Shown here: one piece after another, positions 1 through 8,506 of the stretch
How the letters are laid out: each line of letters starts with the position of its first letter
Position numbering within the stretch: position 1 is the stretch's first letter
Assembly: GCF_002014855.1 (NCBI RefSeq)
Contig: NZ_MUYV01000015.1
Location: 12,387-45,852 of the forward strand
From: Moraxella porci DSM 25326
GTDB taxonomy: Bacteria > Pseudomonadota > Gammaproteobacteria > Pseudomonadales > Moraxellaceae
DNA length: 33,466 bases
Direction: 5' to 3'
Position numbers and translations under genes: made by a program
The notes under the pieces: generated by a model
Told to the model about the DNA's origin: nothing
Databases searched by the model: none
Seen by the model: only the letters and a program-made list of their open reading frames with translations

Positions 1-2
1 CG

Positions 3-1106
3 CCTACGCCTACGCCTACCAGTATCGGCAAATTTGAAAATGCTGTCAATACCCACCACCGCCCTGCCTTACAAAATTTGGCACAGGTGTTGGATGCCGC
101 TATCGCTGATAAAGTGACTGATGGTGATAATACTTTGGCGGATGCCCTAATCATCGATGCAACCAACGGTAATGACACCACCTTGGCCAATATGGCGACA
201 CAGCTGCAGCCACTGCTATCTGGTTCAGTCAATCGACTGCTGGCTGATGATGTAGATCGTTTTGCTGGTAGCATTTTTGAGCGCAGTTTCGAGCCGAATA
301 AGACCGTCTGGGCAAAAGCCATCGGCAATACTGGCACACTCGACGCCCAAAACGACCTAACTGGCTTTGATAGCAATGCTTGGGGTGTCATTGCAGGTGC
401 CGACACCGCCATCAATGACAGCAATATCGGTCTGGCCATCGCTTATGGTGAGAATGATGCTGATAGTCAAGCTTTGGCATCTCATCACGCTCAAGCCGAC
501 ACATTAATGGGTTATCTGTATGCCAATCATAGCATCGCCAACACCACAGCACATGCACACATTGGTGTCGGTACAGCCCAAATCAAAGGCGAGCGTCGCT
601 TTGACTCAGCCGTCGCTTACAGTGACTATGATGCAGACATCATACAGGCAGGCTTTGGCATTTCTCATCAAATTGGCAGCGATAATCGCAATCTGACGCC
701 ATTTGTTAAGATTGATTATAGCCAAGTCAAATCTGATGCCTACATCGAAACCGGAGCCGACGCCTACAATCTTAATATTGATGCCGCTAAATATCAGCGC
801 CTAACCAGCACCACAGGTATCAAAGCTGCGGCGGCTGTGACACCAAAACTTCGCTTGGCAGCATTAGCATCTGTCGGCGTGGATAATGGTGATAAGCGCA
901 GCGACATTGATGGCAGCTTTGTCAGCTTTGGCGATCATCGATTTGGTGTCGCAGGTCACAAGATCGGCAAAACCGTTGGCACGCTCGGTGCAGGCATCCA
1001 GTATCAACTGACCCCTGCCACAAGCCTAAGCTTGGATTATCAAGGCCAATGGCGTGATAATTACGAAAGCCACGGTGGCGTGATCGGTATCAAATCGGTA
1101 TTTTAA
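3..1106 (+). CDS. Autotransporter, C-terminal part (5' truncated by window edge)
   Basis: The reading frame is open from the first bases of the window to a TAA at 1104-1106, so the gene starts upstream and only its last 367 residues are seen. The first codons encode a Pro-Thr dipeptide run (PTPTPT), a typical low-complexity linker. It is followed by a helical stretch (about residues 55-95 of the visible part) and then about 270 residues of alternating amphipathic strands. The protein ends in ...GVIGIKSVF, a terminal aromatic residue as expected of an outer-membrane beta-barrel. In type V secretion this domain inserts in the outer membrane and exports the upstream passenger. The passenger is outside the window, so its activity cannot be named. 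An internal TTG at 78 could be mistaken for a start, but nothing supports it. The family call is confident; substrate and role are unknown. Confidence 0.85.
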   Translation, partial: PTPTPTSIGKFENAVNTHHRPALQNLAQVLDAAIADKVTDGDNTLADALIIDATNGNDTTLANMATQLQPLLSGSVNRLLADDVDRFAGSIFERSFEPNKTVWAKAIGNTGTLDAQNDLTGFDSNAWGVIAGADTAINDSNIGLAIAYGENDADSQALASHHAQADTLMGYLYANHSIANTTAHAHIGVGTAQIKGERRFDSAVAYSDYDADIIQAGFGISHQIGSDNRNLTPFVKIDYSQVKSDAYIETGADAYNLNIDAAKYQRLTSTTGIKAAAAVTPKLRLAALASVGVDNGDKRSDIDGSFVSFGDHRFGVAGHKIGKTVGTLGAGIQYQLTPATSLSLDYQGQWRDNYESHGGVIGIKSVF

Positions 1107-1121
1107 TTTTTAGATACCAAG

Positions 1122-1155
1122 ATTGGGGCGGCTAAGCATGGCTGCCCCAATTTTT
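1122..1155 (+). terminator. Rho-independent terminator after the autotransporter
   Basis: An 11-bp stem with one G-U pair (ATTGGGGCGGC with GCTGCCCCAAT) encloses an 8-nt loop and is followed by a T run. It lies 16 nt after the stop codon. Confidence 0.85.
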
Positions 1156-1339
1156 ATTCAGCCTTATGACAGTGACACTCCACCAACCACCTTATCCAAA
1201 CTGCATCAGTCTATTATGATTTTTAAAACTGTTGGTCAGCCTTTACTTAGCAAGAGATTTTTTATTTAATACACCCTTATTCACAAATTTTTACGAATTA
1301 TTAAAATTTTTACTGGCTTTTATCACGATTTTATGGCAA

Positions 1340-1371
1340 ATTGCAACAATCCGAGGTGCGTTTGTTGCAAT
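1340..1371. promoter_or_regulatory. Inverted repeat upstream of the AGCS transporter, possible operator
   Basis: ATTGCAACAA at 1340-1349 and TTGTTGCAAT at 1362-1371 are perfect 10-bp inverted repeats separated by 12 nt, so half-site centres lie 22 bp (two helical turns) apart. The element lies just upstream of an AT-rich stretch with a possible -10 (TATACAAT, 1400-1407). It has no T tract, so a protein-binding site is more likely than a terminator. The regulator is unknown. Confidence 0.45.
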
Positions 1372-1427
1372 CAGCTATATGTTGGTTAAATTTTGTTAAT
1401 ATACAATCCCCTTGGGACAAATGGATT

Positions 1428-1477
1428 GATCATCTAAAGGTTATCTTATTCATCGACGAGATGGTCTTTAGATGATC
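1428..1477 (+). promoter_or_regulatory. Long hairpin in the leader of the AGCS transporter gene
   Basis: GATCATCTAAAG (1428-1439) pairs perfectly with CTTTAGATGATC (1466-1477). The pairing continues inward for about 8 more base pairs, several of them G-U, leaving a loop of about 10 nt. The 10-mer GGATTGATCA occurs at 1423-1432, overlapping the left arm, and again immediately after the right arm at 1478-1487. A second small hairpin (GCATCA at 1491-1496 with TGATGC at 1502-1507) follows directly before the ribosome binding site. There is no U tract, so this is a structured leader or binding site and not a simple terminator. It does not match the glycine riboswitch. Confidence 0.55.
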
Positions 1478-1527
1478 GGATTGATCAAAAGCATCACTTG
1501 CTGATGCAACTGTTGAAGGATATGCTG

Positions 1528-3033
1528 ATGGAAAGCATGATTAACACATTAAACGGCATTATTTGGAGCCCTGCGCTGATTTATCTGTGCTTGGCAGCCG
1601 GTCTTTTCTTTTCTATTCTCACTCGTTTTATGCAGGTTCGTCATTTTAAAGAAATGATCAGCCTGCTTTTTGCACGTAACGAATCTCCAGAAGGCATCAG
1701 CTCATTTCAGGCATTGGTCGTCGCACTGTCAGGCCGTGTTGGTATGGGTAACATTGCTGGTGTCGCAGCGGCGATCGGTTTTGGTGGTCCAGGCGCAGTA
1801 TTTTGGATGTGGGTGGTGGCATTCTTGGGTGCATCGACCGCTTATGTCGAATCTACCCTAGGTCAGATCTATAAGATCAATGATAATGGTCAGTACCGTG
1901 GTGGCCCTGCCTTTTATTTCGAAAAATTCTTCGGTGGCGGCATCGGTAAAGCATATGGCATTTTAGTCGCTATCTCATTCGTGATCTCGTGCGGTCTATT
2001 CCTACCAGGCGTACAAGCGAACGGCGTTGTCAAAGCCATCACTGGTATCACTGGTGAAGGTGAGCTAGTCGCGACATCATTTGGTGACATCGGTATGAAT
2101 ACCCTAATTGTCACCTTGGTCGTGGTTGTATTACTTGGCCTAATCATCTTCGGTGGTATCAAGCGTATCGCTCGTGTGGCTGAATTTATTGTACCATTTA
2201 TGGCACTTGGCTACATCTTGATGGCGGTATTGATCATTCTATTTAACTTTGAAAAAATACCAGGCGTTATCAGCATGATCTTTAACGATGCCTTCACCGC
2301 TCAAGCAGGTCTTGGCGCAGCCATTGGCTGGGGTGTGAAGCGTGGTGTCTATTCGAACGAAGCTGGTCAAGGTACAGGCCCGCACCATGCAGCAGCAGCT
2401 GAAGTGCAGCATCCTGCCCAGCAAGGCATCGTCCAAGCATTCTCTGTCTATGTTGATACCCTATTCGTCTGCTCAGCGACTGCATTCATGATCCTGATGA
2501 CTGGCATGTACAACATCCAAGGCACACTACCTGATGGTCAATTCCTAGTGCAAAATGTCGATGCTGCAACCACCATCAGCGGCCCTGCATTCACTCAGAT
2601 GGCTGTATCTAGCGTGTTTGGTGGTTTTGGTAACACTTTTGTTGCGGTGGCGGTATTCTTCTTCTCATTCACCACCATCATGGCGTATTACTACATCGCT
2701 GAAGTCAATATCGCTTACCTAACCCGTTCTGCCAAGTCAAATATCGCTTTGTTCTTGATCAAATTGGTGCTGATGCTGGCTGTCGCTTATGGCGCGGTAA
2801 ACAGCGCAGGCTATATCTGGAACATGGGTGATGTGGGCGTGGGTCTAACCGCATGGCTGAACATCGTTGGTATCTTGGTTATCTTCTTTATGGCAAAACC
2901 AACACTACTTGCTCTAAAAGACTATGAAGCACAGAAAAAAGCTGGCGTAACCAACTACACCTTCGACCCTGTAAAGCTTGGCATCCGCAATGCTACCTTC
3001 TGGGAAGATAAGCTAAAAAACAAAAAAGACTAA
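1528..3033 (+). CDS. Alanine/glycine:cation symporter, AGCS family
   Basis: This integral membrane protein of 501 residues imports alanine or glycine with Na+ or H+. The strongly hydrophobic sequence has about ten or more membrane segments and the family's conserved stretch near residues 70-95 (SGRVGMGNIAGVA, then GPGAVFWMW). Around residue 270 it has GVKRGVYSNEAGQGTGPH, another AGCS hallmark. The start is set at ATG 1528 because AAGGA (1516-1520) lies 7 nt upstream and the N-terminus then resembles the family. The frame is open further up to a TTG at 1498, and ATGs at 1504 and 1522 are less well placed. The gene is monocistronic, preceded by a structured leader and closed by a strong terminator. 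The exact amino acid carried cannot be read from the sequence. Confidence 0.93.
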   Translation: MESMINTLNGIIWSPALIYLCLAAGLFFSILTRFMQVRHFKEMISLLFARNESPEGISSFQALVVALSGRVGMGNIAGVAAAIGFGGPGAVFWMWVVAFLGASTAYVESTLGQIYKINDNGQYRGGPAFYFEKFFGGGIGKAYGILVAISFVISCGLFLPGVQANGVVKAITGITGEGELVATSFGDIGMNTLIVTLVVVVLLGLIIFGGIKRIARVAEFIVPFMALGYILMAVLIILFNFEKIPGVISMIFNDAFTAQAGLGAAIGWGVKRGVYSNEAGQGTGPHHAAAAEVQHPAQQGIVQAFSVYVDTLFVCSATAFMILMTGMYNIQGTLPDGQFLVQNVDAATTISGPAFTQMAVSSVFGGFGNTFVAVAVFFFSFTTIMAYYYIAEVNIAYLTRSAKSNIALFLIKLVLMLAVAYGAVNSAGYIWNMGDVGVGLTAWLNIVGILVIFFMAKPTLLALKDYEAQKKAGVTNYTFDPVKLGIRNATFWEDKLKNKKD

Positions 3034-3046
3034 TTCAACCTTAGTC

Positions 3047-3082
3047 AAAACAGAAGCTCTACTGATGTAGGGCTTTTGTTTT
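3047..3082 (+). terminator. Rho-independent terminator after the AGCS transporter
   Basis: AAAACAGAAGCTCTAC pairs with GTAGGGCTTTTGTTTT over 16 bp (two G-U pairs) around a TGAT loop. The 3' arm itself is T-rich. It begins 14 nt after the stop codon. Confidence 0.85.
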
Positions 3083-3148
3083 GGGTGGTAAATCGCCATC
3101 TGCGCTTTTAAGATGTCACAGTTTATGTTCTTAGCATTATTTTGTCAT

Positions 3149-3182
3149 AAAAAAGCTTGACTCATTTGAGCCAAGCTTTTTA
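3149..3182 (-). terminator. Rho-independent terminator for the aldehyde dehydrogenase gene
   Basis: AAAAAGCTTG and CAAGCTTTTT form a 10-bp stem, extended inward by CTC/GAG after one mismatch, with an ATTT loop. Read on the minus strand it ends in a T run. It lies about 35 nt beyond the dehydrogenase stop codon. Confidence 0.85.
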
Positions 3183-3215
3183 TCATCAATGTAAAGTCGA
3201 TGTGATCAATTCAGA

Positions 3216-4727
3216 TTAAAAGAATCCCATTGCTTTTGGTGAATAGCTAACCAATAGATTCTTGGTCTGCTGATAATGCTCAAGCATCATCTTGTGATTC
3301 TCACGGCCGATGCCTGATTTTTTGTAGCCGCCAAAGGCTGCATGCGCAGGATAAATGTGATAGCAGTTTGTCCACACGCGCCCTGCTTGGATGGCTCGAC
3401 CAGCACGATATGCCGTGGTGCCATCGCGTGACCAGACGCCAGCGCCTAGGCCATAAATGGTGTCGTTGGCGATGGCGATGGCCTCATCAAAATCCTTAAA
3501 GGTCGTCACAGCAAGCACAGGGCCGAAGATTTCTTCTTGGAAGATCTCCATGCTGTTCTCGCCTTTAAAAATGGTCGGCTCAATATAAAATCCGCCATCC
3601 ACATCGTCGCGCGCACTGCCACCTGTCAGCACTTGAGCGCCTTCTGATTTGCCTTTGGCGATGCAGCCTAAGATCTTATCTTGCTGCTCTTGGGAGGCTT
3701 GTGCGCCGATCATGGTGTCTGTATCAAGCGGATGGCCAGTTTTGATCTTTTTGACGCGTTCAACGGCTTTTTTGAGAAATTCTTCTGCGATGCTTTCATG
3801 CACCAAAGCGCGCGATGGACAAGTACACACCTCGCCTTGGTTCAGCGCAAACATGGTAAAACCCTCTAGCGCCTTATCCAAAAATTCATCATCTTTATCC
3901 ATCACATCGGCAAAAAAGATATTCGGTGATTTGCCGCCCAGCTCCAGTGTTACTGGAATGATATTTTCGGTGGCATATTCCATGATTTTTTGGCCAATTT
4001 CGGTTGAGCCTGTAAACGCCACTTTGCCAATGCGTGGATTGGTGGCAAGTGGCTGACCGACATCAGGGCCAAAGCCATTGACGATATTGAGCACGCCTGC
4101 AGGCAATAGATCTTCAATCAGCTCAATGAGCACCATAATGCTGACAGGCGTCTGCTCAGCTGGCTTTAGCACGATGCAGTTACCTGCTGCCAGTGCTGGT
4201 GCGATCTTCCATGCCGCCATCAGGATCGGAAAATTCCACGGGATGATCTGCCCGACGACACCGATCGGCTCATGGAAATGATACGCCACCGTATCTTCAT
4301 CAATCTGGCTAATACCCCCTTCTTGGGCGCGGATACAGCCTGCAAAATAACGGAAATGATCGATGGCTAAAGGAATGTCAGCCGCCAGCGTTTCGCGGAT
4401 GGGCTTACCATTCTCCCAAGTCTCAGCCACCGCCAAAGGTTCAAGATTTTCTTCAAGGCGATCGGCGATTTTTAGTAAAAGATTGGCGCGGTCGGTTGGC
4501 GATGAGCGGCTCCAGTCATCCTTGGCCGCATGTGCAGCGTCCAAAGCTAGCTCGACATCTTCGGCACCTGATTTGGCCACTTTGGCAAAGGCCTTGCCAT
4601 CAACGGGCGAAATGTCATCAAAATACTCGCCGCTGACTGGCGCAACCCATTTGCCGCCGATGAAATTGTCGTATTTTTCTTTAAAAGTAACTTTACTGCC
4701 TTCAGTATTGGGATTGGCATAACGCAT
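3216..4727 (-). CDS. NAD-dependent aldehyde dehydrogenase (ExaC/acetaldehyde type)
   Basis: This 503-residue cytoplasmic enzyme oxidises aldehydes, probably acetaldehyde or similar, to the acid with NAD+. The N-terminus [10 protein letters not shown] is typical of the ExaC-like subgroup used in ethanol breakdown. Visible motifs are the cofactor-binding FTGSTEIG (about 238-245), ELGGK with the general-base glutamate at 262, and [10 protein letters not shown] with the catalytic cysteine at 301. The start at 4727 is fixed by AAGGAG 7 nt upstream; the frame runs open to 4808 but without such support. The gene stands alone between two terminators, with no alcohol dehydrogenase or regulator beside it. 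A dyad-symmetric sequence about 80 nt upstream may be its control site. Substrate preference is inferred from the subgroup only. Confidence 0.93.
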   Translation of the reverse strand: MRYANPNTEGSKVTFKEKYDNFIGGKWVAPVSGEYFDDISPVDGKAFAKVAKSGAEDVELALDAAHAAKDDWSRSSPTDRANLLLKIADRLEENLEPLAVAETWENGKPIRETLAADIPLAIDHFRYFAGCIRAQEGGISQIDEDTVAYHFHEPIGVVGQIIPWNFPILMAAWKIAPALAAGNCIVLKPAEQTPVSIMVLIELIEDLLPAGVLNIVNGFGPDVGQPLATNPRIGKVAFTGSTEIGQKIMEYATENIIPVTLELGGKSPNIFFADVMDKDDEFLDKALEGFTMFALNQGEVCTCPSRALVHESIAEEFLKKAVERVKKIKTGHPLDTDTMIGAQASQEQQDKILGCIAKGKSEGAQVLTGGSARDDVDGGFYIEPTIFKGENSMEIFQEEIFGPVLAVTTFKDFDEAIAIANDTIYGLGAGVWSRDGTTAYRAGRAIQAGRVWTNCYHIYPAHAAFGGYKKSGIGRENHKMMLEHYQQTKNLLVSYSPKAMGFF

Positions 4728-4796
4728 TGAACAGCTCCTTTGTTTTTTAAATGAATATACCGATCGATAAACCGCCCATCTTATGATACTGATTTT

Positions 4797-4821
4797 GATC
4801 TGATACACGATTAATCAGATC
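4797..4821. promoter_or_regulatory. Dyad-symmetric site upstream of the aldehyde dehydrogenase gene
   Basis: GATCTGAT (4797-4804) and ATCAGATC (4814-4821) are perfect 8-bp inverted repeats separated by 9 nt, centred about 80 nt upstream of the dehydrogenase start. Either an operator or a leader hairpin would fit. The rest of 4728-5008 is AT-rich; it must hold the promoter, but no convincing -35/-10 pair or sigma-54 site was found there. Confidence 0.4.
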
Positions 4822-5008
4822 GCGAAAGCAAGCATCATACATCTGGCATTGAGTGAACAAGTTTACTCGTTTTCGGCAATTCCATCATGCCTGATTTTTT
4901 GATGGCAATCAAGCAGATTTTCACAAGTTAACGATATTTAACAAATTGTCATGCGCCAGTCATTCGATGAGTTTTTAGCTCAGCCGCCAATATCTAAGAC
5001 AAGGCATG

Positions 5009-5034
5009 AAAAAGCCCGAATCTCTTCGGGCTTT
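5009..5034 (-). terminator. Rho-independent terminator for dsbD
   Basis: On the minus strand AAAGCCCGAA and TTCGGGCTTT form a perfect 10-bp stem with a GAGA tetraloop, followed by two more Ts. It starts about 10 nt after the dsbD stop codon. Confidence 0.9.
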
Positions 5035-5043
5035 AGGCAGCCA

Positions 5044-6993
5044 TCATGGTGTGTCAGACAGCGCCGCTTTAAAGACATCAGGCTTGGTTTCGCCAAGCAG
5101 CACCTGCTTGAGCTTGCCTTGATGATAAATCAGCAGTGCTGGCGGCCCGAAGAGCTCATAGCGTGCCAAGATCGCGCGGCTATGCTCATTTGTCTCAGTG
5201 ATGTCTAATTTTACCACTTGATACGCATGCAGTTCATCGGGGCGATCACCAAACAGCGTGCGCTCCATGATGCGGCATTCAATGCACCAATCGGCTGTGA
5301 CATCGACCAGCACCCGATCGTGGGTAGACAGCACCCGATCAAGCTCATCTAGGGTATATACTCTAATATCAGGCAAAGATTGGGCTTGGCTTATCTTGGG
5401 TATATACCACGGGCGCCAAGCATCGTTCGAGCCGATGCTGATGCCATAGACAAGCAGCATCGCCCAGAGCATCGGTAAGATGGCGATGCATTTGACAACT
5501 CTACTGTGGCGCCCAACACTGATGAACAGCCAAAACGCCAACGCCAAAAACCACGCCGCCCATAGCCCGAGCATCGCACTCGTCAACAGCACGCGTTCAA
5601 TCAGCAGCAGCGCCACTGCCAATAACAAAAAACCGCCAAGCGTGCGAACATGCTGCATCCAAGCGCCTGTCTTTGGCATCCATTTTCCCTGTAATGCGCC
5701 AAGCAGCATCAGAGGTACAGACAGACCTAGCCCCAGCATAAATAACGCCAAAAAACCAAACCAGACCTGACCACTGGCAGCGACCATCATCAGCGCCCCC
5801 GCCATCGGTGCTGACACACATGGCGACACCACCAACGCAGACAGCAGACCCGCCACATAGCTACCGCCCAGTGTTCCCAATCGACCATCGGCGGCCTGAG
5901 CGCCAGCGGCCAGCTTATCAGAAATCGCGCTTGGCAAGCGCACATTCACCCACCCAAACATCATCAATGCAAACAGCACAAACAGCGCTGCTGCAACCAT
6001 CAACACCTCAGCTCGTTGTAGCCAAGCTGCGATGCCAAGCGCCTGCCCAAACCAAGCAATCAGCGCACCGAGCAGACCATAAGCACTCGCCACGCCGATG
6101 CCATAAGCTGCCGACAGCATAAAGCCACGCTTGGCATTGGCTTTGGCATGTTGCTTGGCGACGATGTTGGCGACGATCGGCACCATTGGATAAATGCATG
6201 GTGTAAAAGCCAACAACAATCCTGCCACAAATAACAGCAATATCATGATCAGTGGTGATGAATCAGGGGTCTGGCTATCTGGCAGAGTATGATCCAGCTG
6301 ATGAACAGTCTGCCTGCCTTTATCAGACTCTAAGGGCTGGGCTGAGGCGGTGGGTACGGGCTGCTGAAGAGTCTGGGCAGACTCCTCATTGTCAGCCGAA
6401 TCAGCTGACTTGGATTGGGTGTCTACAGGCTCATTTTCTGTTACAGAGGCTGCTGTGGGTGCTACTTCAGGCTGCGCGGTTACTGGCACAGGCAGCGATG
6501 GTTCATCACCTGCTATGCCTGCCAGTGACACCTTTAGCGTCGTCGTCTCGGGCGGATAGCACAGACCAGCTTTGGCGCAGCCTTGCCAGCGGATGCCAAT
6601 CTCTTGCTGATGGATGTCATTGGCTGCAGTCAATCGCACACGCGCCGTGACATTCTCCTCAAACACAGGCACCACGCCAAAGGTCGGATCATCGATGATG
6701 CTTGGTGTCTTATCAAATTGCCACTCCTCGGCAGTCACGCCCTCAGGCAGCTTTAATGATAGCCGTTCTTGATATACATAATGCTTGGGCGTCACAGTAA
6801 ATTGCACGACAAGCTCATCACCCATTTGTGATGGCGTCACCGCAAAAGCTTCATGCACAGGCAAAAATTTGGGCTGAGTACTGCCTTGCCCAAATAATGA
6901 CGCCAACGAATTGGCAGAGGCAGGCGTCGCACCCACCATCGCTGTCGCCAAGCACGCGCCCAGCATCACAGAATATGCCCAAGTTTTTTGCAT
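5044..6993 (-). CDS. dsbD: Thiol:disulfide interchange protein DsbD
   Basis: DsbD passes electrons from cytoplasmic thioredoxin across the inner membrane to periplasmic partners such as DsbC and the cytochrome c maturation proteins. All three redox pairs are visible, numbered from the chosen start: C139/C145 in the periplasmic N-domain (GCAKAGLCYPP), C266 and C392 in the membrane domain (FTPCIYP and VSPCVSAP), and C570/C573 in the C-terminal thioredoxin-like domain (DWCIEC). An Ala/Gln/Ser-rich acidic linker of roughly 80 residues joins the N-domain to the membrane part. The signal peptide ends near TPASA. The start at 6993 has AAGAG 7 nt upstream; an ATG at 7014 is possible, and the frame is open to 7068. 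The length is 649 residues. It is a single gene with its own promoter and terminator, lying beside cydABX, which fits a redox neighbourhood. Confidence 0.95.
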   Translation of the reverse strand: MQKTWAYSVMLGACLATAMVGATPASANSLASLFGQGSTQPKFLPVHEAFAVTPSQMGDELVVQFTVTPKHYVYQERLSLKLPEGVTAEEWQFDKTPSIIDDPTFGVVPVFEENVTARVRLTAANDIHQQEIGIRWQGCAKAGLCYPPETTTLKVSLAGIAGDEPSLPVPVTAQPEVAPTAASVTENEPVDTQSKSADSADNEESAQTLQQPVPTASAQPLESDKGRQTVHQLDHTLPDSQTPDSSPLIMILLLFVAGLLLAFTPCIYPMVPIVANIVAKQHAKANAKRGFMLSAAYGIGVASAYGLLGALIAWFGQALGIAAWLQRAEVLMVAAALFVLFALMMFGWVNVRLPSAISDKLAAGAQAADGRLGTLGGSYVAGLLSALVVSPCVSAPMAGALMMVAASGQVWFGFLALFMLGLGLSVPLMLLGALQGKWMPKTGAWMQHVRTLGGFLLLAVALLLIERVLLTSAMLGLWAAWFLALAFWLFISVGRHSRVVKCIAILPMLWAMLLVYGISIGSNDAWRPWYIPKISQAQSLPDIRVYTLDELDRVLSTHDRVLVDVTADWCIECRIMERTLFGDRPDELHAYQVVKLDITETNEHSRAILARYELFGPPALLIYHQGKLKQVLLGETKPDVFKAALSDTP

Positions 6994-7088
6994 GATCACA
7001 CTCTTTTTGCTCATTTGCCTAATTATCAAGCACTTTTCAAGCACTCTTTGGGAATAAGCCCCAACCAATTTACTTATCCAAATATAGT

Positions 7089-7097
7089 ATTATAACA
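7089..7097 (-). promoter_or_regulatory. Extended -10 promoter element for dsbD
   Basis: On the minus strand TGT precedes a consensus TATAAT, giving TGnTATAAT, about 95 nt upstream of the dsbD start. The best -35 (TTGCGC) is only 13 nt away, so the extended -10 probably carries the activity. Confidence 0.55.
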
Positions 7098-7136
7098 CGC
7101 CGACCTTGCGCAATTTTTGCTGATGACATCCGCCAA

Positions 7137-7166
7137 AGCAAAATCGCCCCAAAAACTTGAGGCGAT
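7137..7166 (-). terminator. Rho-independent terminator for the cydABX operon
   Basis: Read on the minus strand, ATCGCCTCAA pairs with TTGGGGCGAT (10 bp, one G-U) around a GTTT loop and is followed by TTTGCTTT. It lies about 40 nt after the cydX stop codon. The T run is interrupted, so efficiency is uncertain. Confidence 0.7.
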
Positions 7167-7204
7167 GGCGGTAACTCTTGCACGGCTTTGGCTAAAACCA
7201 ATCA

Positions 7205-7327
7205 TCATTGCTCATCTTTTTTATAAAAAGCATCTTGACGGCTTTGTTCAAATTCCACCCAAACCGCGCTTAAAATCGCAAGCAGCACCGCAAATCCCAA
7301 GCCCAATATCCAAGCAAAATACCACAT
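7205..7327 (-). CDS. cydX: Cytochrome bd oxidase small subunit CydX
   Basis: This 40-residue single-pass membrane protein stabilises the cytochrome bd oxidase and its haems. It begins MWYFAWILG, the signature N-terminus of CydX, followed by one hydrophobic helix (about residues 3-26) and a charged C-terminus ending KKDEQ. AAGGAG lies 6 nt before the ATG at 7327. The frame continues upstream to 7411, overlapping cydB, but the motif and ribosome site fix the short form. It is the last gene of cydABX, 31 nt after cydB. No ybgE or ybgT-like extra gene follows. Confidence 0.93.
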   Translation of the reverse strand: MWYFAWILGLGFAVLLAILSAVWVEFEQSRQDAFYKKDEQ

Positions 7328-7358
7328 AATCCTCTCCTTTATCTGCATTCCGCCGTGG

Positions 7359-8504
7359 TTAATACAGCGTTTTTTCGTTTTCTTTGATGTATGCCTTGGT
7401 GACCTTGCCACGCATCACTGCATAGCCCCAGCTGGTATAAGCAACCACCACAGGCAACAGAAAAATCACCACCAATAGCATGATGAACAAAGTCATCTGA
7501 CTTGAGGTGGCATCCCACACAGTCAGGCTTGAACGCAGATCACTCGATGATGGCATATAAAAAGGAAATAGCGCCACGCCTGCTGTAGCAATGATGCCCA
7601 AGATGCCAAAGCTCGATGCCACAAAAGCACTCAGCGTCTGATTGATCTTCAATAGTCCCACGCTGATAAGCGGCATCAGCACCCCCAAAGCAGGCAGCAG
7701 CCATAGCACAGGATAAGCCATAAAATTATTCAGCCAAGCGCCAGATTGCTGCTCTACTTGTTTTGATAAAGGATCGATCAAAGCATTGGTGTCGATCACA
7801 GAACTGATCACATAGCCATCCAAACTGCGCACCCAAAATCCCGCTGCCACGAACAGCAGCACTGTGATGATGGCAGCAAAAGTAGCGCCTGTCTTAGCAC
7901 GCGCCTGAATGCCATCGATGGTACGATGCGCCAAATACACGCCACCTTGCATGGTCAGCATCGCCACACTCACCACACCACATAATAAGGCAAATGGGCT
8001 CAATAATTCAAAGAATGAACCTGTGTAAGTCGAGACCAGATTTTGATCAAAGCTAAACGGCACACCCAGCAAAAGATTACCAAAAGCGACGCCAAAGATC
8101 AATGCAGGCACCGCTGAGCCGACGAGCAGCAGCCAGTCCCAAGTATTGCGCCAAGTGGGGTTTTTGATCAAACTGCGATACTTAAAGCCCACAGGTCGGA
8201 AAAATAGCGCCCAAAGCGCAGCGATCAACGCCCAATAAAATCCACTAAACGCTGTGGCATACACCAAAGGCAGTGCCGCAAAAATCGCACCCCCTGCGGT
8301 GATAAACCACACCTGATTGCCCTCCCAGTGTGGGCCGATGGTGTTCACGATCACTCGACGCTCGACATCATCACGACCCACAAAAGGCAATAAGGTACAG
8401 ACGCCGATGTCGTGGCCATCCATGATCGCAAACCCGATCAGCAGCACGCCAACGAGCAGCCACCAGATCAGCTTTAACACTTCATAATCTAATAACATGC
8501 TCAT
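7359..8504 (-). CDS. cydB: Cytochrome bd ubiquinol oxidase subunit II
   Basis: CydB is the structural partner of CydA in the high-affinity terminal oxidase of the inner membrane, which reduces O2 to water with electrons from quinol. The protein is 381 residues, hydrophobic throughout, and begins [19 protein letters not shown]. Conserved family stretches include [10 protein letters not shown] near residue 27, [17 protein letters not shown] and WDATSSQ; the C-terminus is [14 protein letters not shown] lies 7 nt before the ATG at 8504. Another ATG at 8510 overlaps the cydA stop codon as ATGA but sits only 1 nt from the Shine-Dalgarno sequence. Both imply coupling to cydA translation; the difference is two residues. 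Confidence 0.95.
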   Translation of the reverse strand: MSMLLDYEVLKLIWWLLVGVLLIGFAIMDGHDIGVCTLLPFVGRDDVERRVIVNTIGPHWEGNQVWFITAGGAIFAALPLVYATAFSGFYWALIAALWALFFRPVGFKYRSLIKNPTWRNTWDWLLLVGSAVPALIFGVAFGNLLLGVPFSFDQNLVSTYTGSFFELLSPFALLCGVVSVAMLTMQGGVYLAHRTIDGIQARAKTGATFAAIITVLLFVAAGFWVRSLDGYVISSVIDTNALIDPLSKQVEQQSGAWLNNFMAYPVLWLLPALGVLMPLISVGLLKINQTLSAFVASSFGILGIIATAGVALFPFYMPSSSDLRSSLTVWDATSSQMTLFIMLLVVIFLLPVVVAYTSWGYAVMRGKVTKAYIKENEKTLY

Positions 8505-8506
8505 AC

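Noticed and set aside
1380..1527. Glycine riboswitch before the AGCS transporter
   Set aside because: The leader is structured, but the conserved glycine-aptamer core is not visible; the arrangement is simple stem-loops.
3649..4722. Several open frames of 60-135 codons opposite the aldehyde dehydrogenase gene
   Set aside because: All overlap a strongly supported enzyme gene and show no family features.
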